Assembly: GCA_963920765.1 (NCBI GenBank)
Contig: OY987244.1
Span: forward strand, 19,200,358-19,264,357
DNA length: 64,000 nt
Source of the DNA: Ulota crispa
Taxonomy: Eukaryota > Streptophyta > Bryopsida > Orthotrichales > Orthotrichaceae
Reading direction: 5' to 3'
Below, one piece after another: positions 34,560 to 45,098 of this stretch. The stretch's first letter is position 1. Each line of letters begins with the position of its first letter. The position numbers were made by a program, and so were the translations under genes. The notes beneath the pieces are model-generated. The model made no database searches. It was not told the origin of the DNA and worked only from the letters and a program-made list of their open reading frames with translations.

Positions 34560-34850
34560 CTATTCTCGACATATAGCTGCTACATATTCTTTATTCCAGT
34601 TAATAACAAAATTTAAATAAAAAGATGGCCATATAATTTTTTGATTATTATGTTGTTTATTAATTTCTTTTAATAAACGTAAATTCCAAATTTCAAATGA
34701 ATTACCAATAATTTTCTTTTTTAAATTAAATAATAAACTTTTTAATAAATAATTAAAATTTTCTTTTTTATTTTGTAAAGTTGTTAGCAAAATATAATTA
34801 AATTGATCATTAATTTTTAACAACAATTCTAAAAATGAATTTAAAACTAT
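34560..34850 (-). pseudogene. AT-extreme organelle-like fragment with open frame (possible plastid insertion)
   Basis: An 88-codon minus-strand frame (34560-34826) sits in sequence of roughly 15-20% GC, much lower than its surroundings. The product is Leu/Asn/Lys/Ile-rich with KKENFNYLLKSLLFNLKKK and FEIWNLRLLKEINKQ, the composition of Ycf1/Ycf2-type plastid proteins of bryophytes. I infer a short plastid (or mitochondrial) DNA insertion; I cannot name the gene. It ends only about 20-50 bp before the TTAA element at 34870. Confidence 0.4.
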
Positions 34851-34869
34851 GAAAGTTGTGGCTGTTACC

Positions 34870-35542
34870 TTAACCCTTAAATGCCCAAGGCCTTTTTTGA
34901 GCTTCTAGGCATTTGCTCTGAACTGGACAAAAAGTCGCTGTTTTGATAAGTTGTATCAGTTTTGATAAGTTGTATCAATTTTGTTTAAATTGTAACCGTA
35001 CAAATTCAAACCATATATGTTAAACATCACATAGGAAAAAAAACACAACAATATCACTTATGGATTGAAAGATTAAAATGTTTGATCAAGAGGGTGTTAA
35101 AATTGTGAATTTGACTTCATGCCTTTCAATCTTCTTTTCACATGTCAAATCTAAAATTATGGTCACCAAAAAAATATAAGGTTAAAGGACATAACATATG
35201 TAACTCCAATCCATTTACGGCTTTTCAAAATCTCTTTTACAATTTTTTAAAATGAATTTCTAGTGTGAATTTTTCTCCAAGATCTAGTGTACTTGAGGCT
35301 CATTTTCATGAGCTCTCAACACTAAAAAAGTCAAGATTGCAACGGACACCCTTACATAAAATCTTGAATAGAAAATTCAAAAGTAATAATTTTCAAAATC
35401 AGATTTTTGATGCTAGAACTAGATTTCAAAAAGAATAATTCTAAAATATTGAGTACTAAAAATAGCAGCTTAGTTAGGGTTTTATTGAACTTGAAAATAT
35501 TGTCGGCACCAAAATGTGGTGCCTTGGGCATTTAGGGGTTAA
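34870..35542. mobile_element. TTAA-flanked non-autonomous element
   Basis: TTAA (34870-34873) then CCCTTAAATGCCCAAGGC; the right end reads GCCTTGGGCATTTAGGGG before TTAA (35539-35542). The inverted ends match at 17 of 18 bases. The interior is homologous to 5247-5900. A direct repeat of TTTTGATAAGTTGTATCA occurs twice near 34941-34978. Non-coding. Confidence 0.75.
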
Positions 35543-36381
35543 CCCCTAAATGCCCAAGGCACTGAATTTTGGGAATCTTTGAGACCTTTATGAAGGCAAA
35601 GGTTTGAATGTTTCAATTTTTTTGGAGAAGCTGCTAGCTTCAATGCTCAATTTGAGTGTCCTCTATACTATATTCCAATTATTTTTGGTGGAAGTTAAAG
35701 TGTTAACATGCTTGTTGCACATTGAAAAATGTATTGACAAGTGTTACTAAATAGCTTATGACAAGCTAACACTTTGGAAAAATTGATAGCAAGTTGAAAA
35801 TGAAGTCAAGACCTCCCCCTTGGGCAATGAGAGGCCTTACATTGAAAATTTATCATCTAATAGAAGCTAGATGTGTTTTTGCTCTAATTCCACTTGGAAT
35901 GTTTGTTATACAAACTAGAATTCATCCTTTGCTTTGTTCATAATGATTTTTGGCAAAAGTTTCCAATTGTGTTAACTTTGTGGTTGTTACATTGTAGGCT
36001 CATTTGAGAAATTGTTAACATGGATTTGGAGTGGGAGTCAATAGTTTTGAAAAAACAACAATCAATACTGAATCATTACAAGTGACTATTTCCTAATTAT
36101 GTACACAAAAGTAACCATTTTGGGCGGCTGCAAAAAAAAACAAAAAATTCCATACTCATCCATAATCCATCACAAAAATATTTACACCCGCATAGCTTTT
36201 TCTTAATTCAGTTTTTGGTAGCACCATGTAATAGCCTTGAAGTTCAAGATCCTCTGGTTACAATTTACTTTCAAAGTTGAATAATGATCTTACATCTACA
36301 GTTCAAAAACTTCCAAAATGCCTTCTTGAAACAGGAAAAGTCTTGAAACAGGAAAAGTAAACATAGGCATTTAGGGGTCAA
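35539..36381. mobile_element. TTAA-flanked element abutting the previous one
   Basis: It begins at the same TTAA that closes the previous element: TTAA then CCCCTAAATGCCCAAGGC. The right end is GGCATTTAGGGG followed by TCAA (36378-36381), one base from TTAA. About 12 terminal bases form the inverted repeat. The 843 bp interior is not clearly related to the neighbour's, so these are two insertions and not one duplicated unit. Confidence 0.55.
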
Positions 36382-36626
36382 TCATTTATCCGAAGTTGTC
36401 ATCATCGTATGGAAGCATGGTGCGTGCAATGATGTCGATTCCTAAAAGAACGCAGAAACTGTACACCGAATCGCAGCTTTTTGCAATGCAGTAACAGCAA
36501 CTCTGGCTTTTCAATCATTAAATTTGACAGTTCGAAATGAATTTTGACTTGTTCCGCACAAAAACGATTACTCCAAAGAAAGGGATGGCAATCGGAACCA
36601 TTTACTGTTGCTACACTAACCCTAAA

Positions 36627-39147
36627 TTAGTCTTCATCTGCAAAAATTGTTTCCTGCTGCCTGAAAAGGTCACCGAAAAACTTTTGCGGCGACTTCGGAG
36701 CAGGCTCGATTGCAGCAGCAATCACACCTGCAAGCTCTTTCTCGGGTTCGGCTTTCTTGACACCTCCATTGACAGTCCCTAGCTTTTGAACAAACGATCC
36801 CAATCCTCCTCGTCCGGGCACCGAATTGGTGGGGTCGATACCCAGCTCTTTCGCTTTGCTCGCCAGGCCATCCACCGAAGCAGCAGCCGCCTTTGCTTTT
36901 GCCTGTGCCTTGGCAGCCAAAGCAGCAGCTCTCGACTCCTCAACTGCGAGTCGTTTCGCTTCCGTTTCTAACCGAGCTGCAAGTTGTGCTGCTCTTCGTG
37001 CCTCATTTACAGCTTCCCTGGCCTCAGCTTCAGCAAGCTCACGGGCTTCCTTCTCTTGTGCTTCCTTCTCAGCTTCGGCACGCTCTGCTCGTAAAACCGC
37101 TCTCCTCCCATCCGTAGAAATCACACTGCGCACCAACGAGTGAATAGAACGAGCTAGTCAATCTTCTATGTGATCATGAAAAGCTCAAAGTCCAACATGA
37201 AAGCTTCCATGACCGATATAAAATCAGCAGACAGCTACATGCTCTCGCTATCTAGCATTGACTCACTCCGTTTTGAAAACAATCCACAATCGATAACAAC
37301 ATTGCAAGCGGTAACCTGAAACTAAGAAGAGAGGATTTGTGAATCTTAAAATCAGATGGAAACCAACGAACCTTAGTGATTCTTCTAGTGGCCTTGGAGA
37401 AGCATAAGGATCTGACGCCACCATCACAACCTGCAACACCACGGCACACTAACTAAGAAGGAGAACGTAAATTCTTTCTAATAATCGTCTCACTAGAATA
37501 GTGGTTTGAACAAGGAAATCCAGCTCCTTGGTTCAGATTGACTAGATTATCACGAACACAGTGCAAAGTCAATGATCTTTGTGCCCACAAGCACACTAGC
37601 CCTGAAGAAGGTCAAACACTAAGATGCTTCCAACTAAATGACAGATTCAAAATAAAACAAAGTATAAGAGAATAACCTTGTTTTCTGATGCAGCTGCATT
37701 TGAAAACGCAGCAGCGACTACAGAGGCCACTTGGATTTTAGAGACCTGTAATAAGCAAGCAAATATACTCAGGAAAAATAAATGCTAATTTAAAGATAGC
37801 AAATTCTGCAAAGTCTAAAATAGTTGCCATGTTTGAGCCGACTGAGAGAAATCAAAAAAACCGGACACAACTGAAATCGAGGTTTTAGTAATGATGAGAA
37901 CTTTTTAAGCAGACTAGGTTATTCACCTTTCCACTGGCGTCAGAAAGTCCCTCTTCAGCAATGACGAGATTGGAGGTGCTTGGACAATAATCATCCACAC
38001 CGTCCGTCGAAGGCGATCGAATAAACGTATAGTTCAGCTCCGTTTCAGCGAGACTATCCAGAAGGTCCATGTCATTCTTCGCACCACCTCTCCCGCGCTT
38101 AAATAAATTACTGAAAAAAGATGAGATTCCTGCTAAAGGTCCATCCGCAATACGTCGGGTTCCTGGCTCATAAACAGCCACAAAATGGTTCACGTTTGCC
38201 AGCTCCGCTGCTTCGAGGACTCGAAGGGCGTCATCGATGGACACCTGACCTCGGGGGCCATCTTCAACAGGTCCAACGGTAACAACAATCTTGGAGGCAT
38301 TGCCAATGGCCTTGGCCACAGAATCCACGCTCTTAAAGTCGAACTCCACCGCATTCAACCGTCTTGCTTCCTCCCTACTGATGACCTGCGTCGACAGACA
38401 GAAGATCAAGAGAAAAAACGGGTCGATGACTTAAGCCATGCATGCTCATTCCAATTGCAGGTTGCCAGGGAAGGAAAAGGCTGTTAAGGATCTAACCCCG
38501 TATTGAGTGGCAAATTCTGCGAGTTGCTGCGCGAAGTAAATATCCCGAACACCTCCTCGGATGTTGAACCCGGCATGAAGGAGTTGTTGAGAGATCCGTG
38601 CTCCAATTTGACCAGTGGCACCAGCTACAAACACAGTTCTCGGGTCACTCCGGCGTCCCCTTGCAAACGGCAATGCGTCCAAGGCCGACGTGCTCTCTTT
38701 CTTCACCATAATTGTTCCTGCCGCTCCATTCCCGGAGCCTCGCTTCGTACCAAATCTCATCCGCTGAGTGCCGAAGAAGCCAGGCTTTTCCTCTTCTTCC
38801 TCGGCATCCGTCTCTGGCGCTTTCTTTCCCCATCCGCCAAGACCCCTAAAGAACTGCGTTCCAGACCGAGGAGCATCCTCGTCGTCCTCGTCCTCGTCGT
38901 CCTCATCGTTCTTCGGCCCTCCGAAATTGAAGAACTGCGTCCCCTTGGCCGCTCTCACACCAATGGACCTCGATCGTTGCTGCTCCACACCGCCATTCCT
39001 ACCTCCAGCTTCCAAACTCTTCCGCAGCGGCTGCACTCCCTTCCCGAGCACCACTCGTCGCCCCGACGTCGACGCCGCGGCAGTGTCCACTCCCACGCAC
39101 ACGGCCGACGCCGTCGTGGCCACTGCCACATGCGGAGAAATCGCCAT
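36627..39147 (-). CDS. PTAC16: plastid nucleoid protein pTAC16-like, NAD(P)-binding fold, 5 exons
   Basis: Plastid transcriptionally active chromosome protein 16: a thylakoid/nucleoid-associated protein with a Rossmann fold but no proven enzyme activity. Minus-strand exons are 39147-38497, 38385-37927, 37745-37677, 37430-37372 and 37125-36627, 1737 bases, 578 residues, all GT-AG. Residues 1-65 are a Ser/Ala/Arg-rich transit peptide. Three copies of a GTQFF/FFGTQ motif surround acidic runs (79-93, 113-120). The nucleotide-binding GATGQIG is at 176-182; VISREEARRLNAVEFDF and IVVTVGPVEDGP follow, as in plant pTAC16. A charged Ala/Glu/Arg coiled coil (about 420-510) and the diagnostic end KFFGDLFRQQETIFADED close the protein. 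The start is the ATG at 39145-39147; a second frame upstream lacks an ATG. A Mutator-like MITE lies about 0.45 kb upstream. Confidence 0.9.
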
Positions 39148-39586
39148 TGCCTCTGCCAACTCTCACTCCCTCCAGCTCCCAATCCTGCTCACTCACTCGT
39201 CTACACCATGCTTCCCTCCAGACAGACCACGCGAGGGCAATGGTCGATCAAAAGCAGAGCGTGGCTTCGTCGCTCGCAACTTCTTCGTTCGAGCGATGTA
39301 GGTCGATTTTTTTGATGAATCGAAGGGGGAAGAGGAGGCGCTTCCGATGCGGATAGAAGCAATAATCGAAAAGGGAGGAGATGGGAAAGGTGAGGGAGGT
39401 GAATCTGGTTGACAGGAGAGGTGTGAGAAGGGCCCGAGGGCAGGCAGGGGTGCCAGGGGATCGGCAGTGAAGGCGACGCGCGGAAATCCAGTTGTGATTG
39501 GGCCACGCCTGCTGCTTCATCCACTTCAGGATCGCCGTCGTCCTCCCATTGGGTGATTTTTTTCATTTTCATTTTTATTCTGGCAC
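39148..39586 (-). promoter_or_regulatory. pTAC16 promoter and 5' UTR region
   Basis: GC-rich sequence directly upstream (minus strand) of the start codon, bounded on the far side by a MITE. Open frames on both strands here are shadows of the GC-rich composition. No core promoter motif is certain. Confidence 0.4.
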
Positions 39587-39595
39587 AAATTGAAA

Positions 39596-40006
39596 GGGGA
39601 TTGATATGTGCCCACACCCTTTCAGTTATTCTACCACACCCCAGCGTAAATTTTAGATTTCTACCATCAAATAGTTAAAATTGAGAATTTGGAATTTAGA
39701 TTTGGACTTAGAGACCGTGCTTTAGTTTAGAATTATAAAAAGGTTGTAATTGAACAACACCAAATGAAAAGGTTTATATTTTTCTATAAACAAAAGTAAA
39801 AGTAATACTTTTCCCCCGAGCTAAGCTTTTTCATTGGGTGTTGTTCAATTACAACCTTTTTTTTATGGTTCTAGGCAAAATCAAAGTCTTTAAGTCCAAA
39901 TCTGAATTCCAAATTCTCAAATTCAACTATTTGATGGTAAAAATATAAAATTTACCCTGGGATGTGGTAGAATAGCTGGAAGGGTGTGGTACACATATCA
40001 ATCCCC
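39596..40006. mobile_element. Mutator-like MITE with 9 bp target duplication
   Basis: A 411 bp element with long inverted ends: GGGGATTGATATGTG...GGTAGAA on one side and its complement on the other, extending about 180 bp each way through AACAACACCAAATGAAAAGG-like sequence. AAATTGAAA occurs at 39587-39595 and 40007-40015, a perfect 9 bp direct repeat. Long terminal inverted repeats plus 9 bp duplication are the signature of Mutator-like elements. No coding capacity. Confidence 0.85.
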
Positions 40007-40750
40007 AAATTGAAAACTCATTTGTCAAGCAGCAAGGTCCCAACTCCCAAATGTGATTTTCTGAAATAACTCAATTTGCAAAAAAAAAAAACACTGCTAA
40101 ATGAGTCAAAAACTCAAGTTTCACACTATATGTTTCTGGTTTTTTTTGGTGTAGAGAAATGTTTTCTTTACCTAGCTTTGTAGGGGGACAATGGTTGCTC
40201 GAAGAATTTTTTTATATCACTAAAAATATGTGTGTAAGAGGCATGAATAAGCATGCAAGGGTCACATCCCCTTACTTGTCAAAGGCGATTTAGAAACAAA
40301 AAATTGTGAAAAAAGGAGGCGAGGTGTAGTGATATACATCATCCCCCCTTGGTACAACATTGGGACGACCATTACCCATTGTATAATCTCTCTAGTTATG
40401 TGAATTTGTCAGTATCTAAGACATATGTGATTTGGCATATGTTTTATTACAATAAAACAAATATTTTTGTGGAAATAAAATCTTATATGAAAGTTAAAAC
40501 ATTCCAATTTGGTGTAAACAATATTGTGGCATCATGACTATGTATGTTTATAATTCCTCACAAGAAAAGATTGATCTCGCTTGCTACAAGTTACGTGCAT
40601 GTTTTGACTAGCAAGTTATGACTGGCAATTTCCTTAGGTGAAAAAAAGTGAATGATGCAAACAAGCCTACAAGATCAATCACGTAATAAGTAAAAAGAAA
40701 TAGACAATAAAATCAGGGCCTTTAGGTCACTTTATGACGGGGTTTATCAC
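40007..40750. other. intergenic, no gene seen
   Basis: AT-rich; a 62-codon frame at 40349-40537 has no recognisable features. Confidence 0.5.
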
Positions 40751-41691
40751 TTAACCCCAAAAGGCCTAAGCCTTTTTTCTGTAAAAATCATTGAAAACTG
40801 CCACTTTTGAAGGAATGAGTAGAAAAGTAGGAAAACAAGTTTGTTTTGGAAATCTAACCATAGGATCATGTTCTAGACTATGGGAGGTACTTGCAAAAAA
40901 AAAAAAATCAATTTGTTTTAGATGTAGAGGAGTGAGATATTGACATCTGAAGTGCAAAAATAAGTTTTTTTTTGTGCTGCCCAAAAATTTCAGAAGCCTT
41001 TGACCTCTCCTATATCAAAAAGGTGCTCTACGCAAAGTTGAGGTTTATTTTTCCCATGTAGGAGACCAAGTTAGGTAAGTGTGGGAGAATTTTCAAATGA
41101 ATTGAAGGAGTGGATCAAAATTTGTAAAATATTGTAGTGCCGTAAGGCCATAAAATTTGCATATAAACTAGGCAAAATTAGGGGATTTATGTAAAATTGA
41201 GAAATCTAAATTAATTTAATCCAAACGGTGAAAACCAAGGAATCTCAGTCTACTACAACTCAGAAAAAAAAAGCCAAAAAAATTTTAAAGCTCAAAATTT
41301 ACAAGGGGCAAAAGAAATGGAGATTTGGAAATCCAATACCTATTTGCAAACTAAAACTTCTCACTCATCAATCAAAATTGAATGATTTAAAACTTTCTAC
41401 ATATATAATAATCAAGAGAACCAATTTCAGTTTTTTTTAATAAAAAAATACAATTTTTAAAGAAGTTTTTTGGGCTGCCTGGATTGCCTGCCCTCCCTTG
41501 TTGTTCAAAAGTTCATGCATAACTTCTTCAATAATTGTTGGAATGAAGAAAAAATTGGATGTGCATGTATATCTTTGAATTCCCCACCATCCACTAAAGT
41601 TTCAAAAATATTGTAAAAACTAGTTTAGTCATAAGTACATGCCCGAGGTCCATTTGTCCCCCAAGGGGATTCTTGGGCCTTTAGGGGTTAA
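40751..41691. mobile_element. TTAA-flanked non-autonomous element (subfamily with 41.9 and 53.8 kb)
   Basis: TTAA (40751-40754) then CCCCAAAAGGCCTAAGCC; the right end is TTGGGCCTTTAGGGG before TTAA (41688-41691). The left terminus continues into TTTTTTCTGTAAAAATCATTGAAAACTGCCAC, shared with the elements at 41942-42858 (inverted) and 53849-54787. The three are 917-941 bp long, consistent with one subfamily. Non-coding. Confidence 0.7.
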
Positions 41692-41774
41692 GGTAGCTAG
41701 ATACACTCATTCCTAACCGATTCTCAATTCCGCACCCTACTTTTAAGGTGTTCACCATCCACTCTTGAACCCAA

Positions 41775-41915
41775 AGTAGAGCAATGAATGTCAGTTGCAC
41801 AAGCAAATCCTGCCACATGTCAATAGCTCAGCTGCTTTGAAAAGGTTGGGATTGGGAATGTCAGATGCCATTATAGGAACACATCCAAGCAGTTTCAAGG
41901 GTAGTCTAGAGTTGC
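41775..41915. repeat. ~140 bp repeat, inverted copy at 43385-43530
   Basis: Contains CATTATAGGAACACATCCAAG and AGCAGTTTCAAGGGTAGTCT; the reverse complement at 43385-43530 has the same blocks. The two copies share an open frame reading IIGTHPSSFKGSLEL. They flank the TTAA element at 41942-42858 and about 500 bp more. Confidence 0.7.
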
Positions 41916-41941
41916 TAATAGGGACCCTATGGGTTGCAACT

Positions 41942-42858
41942 TTGCCCTTAAGGACCAATGTTCCTTTGGGGGACAAAGGGCATTTCAGGCATGTACCTAT
42001 GGTTAAACTACTTTTTGTGATTTTTTGAAACTTTTATTGAAGATGAGGAACTCAAAAATCTATGTGGGAATGTAACTTCTTCTTCATTCTAACCTTCATT
42101 GAAGAAGTTATGCATGAAAATCTGAAAAATGCTGCTCCTTGGGCAGCCAAAAACTTTTTTTAAAATTACATTTTTTTCAAATAAAAACCTGAAATAGGTT
42201 TTTTAGACTTATATAGACATGGGGAGCTTTGAATCATTCAACTTTCATTGATGAGATGAAAGTTATGAGGAGTTTTTGTTTGCGGGGAGTTCTAGATTCT
42301 CTACTCTAAAATAAACTTTGAAGTCCTTTATTTTACTCAATTTTCATTATTTTGGAAAAAAAACAAAATAAAGGATGTAGATTGTTTATCACAACATTAT
42401 AACCGTTGGGATTTGCATTTTTCATTATAATATTTAAATTCTTAACAATTTAGTGTTTTGACTCATTCTCTACTTCTTTTTACTTACTATTTTTTCCCAT
42501 GTGTTGTATAGTTCCAATTGATTTGAAAATTCTCCAAGACATACTTAACTTGGTCTTCTACATGGGAAAATAAAACCTCAACTTTGTGTAGAGCAATTTT
42601 TTTGATACAGGAGTGGTCAACGGCTTTTGAAATTTTTGGGTAGTACGAATTTTTTTTCTCTTCACTTTGCATGTAAATATCTCACTCCTTATCATTTGGA
42701 ATAAGCTCATTTTTTTTCCCAAGTACCTCATACTATCTAGAGCAAGATCTTATAGTTAGATTTTTAAAAATAAATAAATTATCATTCCTTTCATCCCCCA
42801 AAAGTGGCAGTTTTCAATGTTTTTCATAAAGAAAAGGGCTTGGTCCTTTAGGGGTTAA
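41942..42858. mobile_element. TTAA-flanked element, inverted relative to 40751-41691
   Basis: The right end GGTCCTTTAGGGG is followed by TTAA (42855-42858). The left end is CCCTTAAGGACCA, preceded by TTTG (41942-41945) in place of TTAA, so one target tetramer has decayed. Internal blocks (TTGGGGGACAAA, GGCATGTAC, GGGCAGCC) match 40751-41691 in reverse complement. Confidence 0.6.
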
Positions 42859-43384
42859 TACAAAATAAGCTACAATACTTTTTCCACAAAAATTATGTTC
42901 CATGATAGCTTGTTGAAAGGCTAACCCTACGGATTCTTTTCCTAAATTTTCCAAAACCTTAAGGTACCCCAAATCCTTAAATGGTCAGGTATGGGTCTGT
43001 CTACCTTAACTTGTAAACGCCCAAGGGGGTAAGGGCAAAACATAGATGTATTATAAAAAAATACTTATATAACTTTGATGAAGATTGCTTCAAAATAGAA
43101 AACAAGAATCATGATGTTTAATAATTATCTATATAGTCCGACATTCAAAAAAAGTTTTGGATTTTTATTTAATGAATTTATAAGCATTTATCATGTAATA
43201 TTCACCAAAATTACAAATTTTATGCATAAATTTTAAAATTAGGTATGATTGGTTAAAAATAGACATTCTACACTAAACCTCAAAAATGCAATCTTTTGAA
43301 AGGAGAGAACATCATTAGTTTCCCAAAATAGTAAATTTCACAACACTAGCAAATATTGAAGTGTTTGTCTTTGAAAAATTCTCC
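42859..43384. other. intergenic, no gene seen
   Basis: AT-rich spacer between a TTAA element and the inverted 140 bp repeat. Confidence 0.5.
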
Positions 43385-43530
43385 TTGATGGTAACTCTAA
43401 ACTACCCTTGAAACTGCTTGGATGTGTTCCTATAATGTCATTTGACAATCCCAATCCTGACCCTCCCAAACTAGCTCCTAAATTGACATATGACAAGATC
43501 TGTTTGTGCAAGTGACATTTACTGCACCAT
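43385..43530. repeat. inverted partner of the 41775-41915 repeat
   Basis: The minus strand reads LSNDIIGTHPSSFKGSLELP in the same frame as the plus strand of 41775-41915. Conservation of the frame suggests a captured exon or ancient protein fragment; the protein is not recognised. Confidence 0.7.
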
Positions 43531-43809
43531 TTTGGATTCAAGAGTGTATAGAGAACACCCCAAATGCAGAGTGTGGCATTCGGGACGGCTCAAGTATGGG
43601 GTAGGTTACCTTACGTATTTTGTTCTAATTTCTCGTGAAAATCTGAGAATAAGAAACTCCTTTTCTCACGGTTTGATCAGGAACCACATTTCGTCCAATC
43701 CGGCCAGTGATTGAACAAAGGTCATAAAAGTATTATTTTCTCACGCAAATCAACTCAAGGATTCAATTTAGTTGAGGTCCAAGAGAATCCACGGCGCCAC
43801 CCTGCGTCA

Positions 43810-44225
43810 ACTCCATCGCAGCTTGAAGCTCGGCATTCAAAAGCACACCTTGTGAGTGTATGCAAGATCTTTGGCAGCTTTGCTAAGTTAGTGAATGGAG
43901 GAGCTCTTGATCTTCTTCTTCTCGGATTATGGTCATTTATCATGAAAGCGGACGGAGCACTGCGCCGAGAAGGATAGGCAACCGAGAAGGAGAAATTGGA
44001 GAACACAGCTCGTAATGACCGCCACCGCACCCGTGGGAGCAGCGCAAATGCACGATGCGCCTGCGCTGATGCGTCAGGAGGATATTGCTACGAGGCTGTC
44101 AATTCCTTCGGTGGCCTCGACATTAGGTCGTGGAGCGAGTGTATTCTAGGTCCAGGGGGAAGTGTTCAGCGATATAAGGGGCAATGTCGCAGCGCCGTGG
44201 AAAAGTGACGAAGACGATCAAAGCG
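43810..44225 (+). pseudogene. broken copy of RECQL5 leader and exon 1 start
   Basis: Sequence corresponding to about 26120-26520 is repeated here. The ATG at 43942 aligns with the RECQL5 start and reads MKADGALRREG then a stop, where the gene reads MEANGALRCEG. Further on, GGTCGTGGAGCGAGTGTAAT-like sequence (44128-44147), CTAGGTCCAGGG and CAATGTCGCAGCGCCG correspond to 26450-26517. The middle is rearranged. Homology begins in the 5' UTR (CATCGCAGCTTGAAGCTCGGC) and no helicase exons are present, so it cannot encode helicase activity. Confidence 0.8.
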
Positions 44226-44797
44226 CAGAGAGAACGAGCTAATGGCCACCTTCCACGGGCGATAGGAATCGGAAAAGCCAGGAAACACCAAACAAATTAC
44301 GTAACCCTGCATGGAAGTGGATTGGAAACATAAAATATTGGAAATGGTGATCCGGCAAGTTGGCAAGTTTTCTAACTAGAAGCACAAGAATTTCAGCGTG
44401 TCAGCGATATCAGAAAACGACAATCATTGTGGCCATTTCAGGTCACTTATTGAAAGTTTCAATTGCCCATGGAAGTTGATCTAAGATTGAGAATGTTGTA
44501 AGTGGTAAGCGGAAGCAGCTTGTATCCTTTTGACCTCTGGGATTTTGGTGCAATGACACAGCATGTCAAGTTTTGGCTCAAATTTCAAAAGGGGTAGACG
44601 ATCTCGAAGTACCGCCTGCAAGGAGACCTCACTTGTTTTGCAATTTCTGCTGGAGAAGCGCATTTCGCAATCCAGGAAGACAATTTTTACAAAACACTCC
44701 TATAGAGAAGATGCAGTTTTGCTTCGAATAAAAAATGATACATAACACATACTCGTGCCTGTAAAAGGTCTGTGTCATGTTTGTCAATAGCTGGTTG
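44226..44797. other. intergenic, no gene seen
   Basis: Moderate GC continues to about 44700, perhaps further decayed duplicated sequence, but I cannot align it to RECQL5. Confidence 0.4.
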
Positions 44798-45098
44798 AAT
44801 ATTGCATTTAGGTTGCCTTGACAATTAGGTTGTCTTACCCTAAAAAACTACTTCATGAATCAATGTTTGGCCACTTGGAGGTGCATGAATTCTCTAAATA
44901 TTAGGATTTCACATGGTTTGCAATCTAGATATTGTTAATTTGTTTTTTTGAAGTTTTGTTGTTGTTGCTTACTAAGTCTAGAGGTTGTTAGTTTATTTTC
45001 CAAAGTTTTGTTGTTGTTGCTTGCTAGGCTCATTGAAAATTATTTATTGGAATAATCGTTGTAAAATATCAAGTGTGGGGCAACCTAAATGCAATATT
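44798..45098. mobile_element. 301 bp inverted-end element, family also at 53.7 and 55.0 kb
   Basis: It starts AATATTGCATTTAGGTTGCC and ends GGCAACCTAAATGCAATATT, a 20 bp perfect terminal inverted repeat. The first ~130 bp, including CCACTTGGAGGTGCATG and GGATTTCACATGG, are shared in inverse orientation with 54835-54961. No target duplication is clear. Non-coding. Confidence 0.65.
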
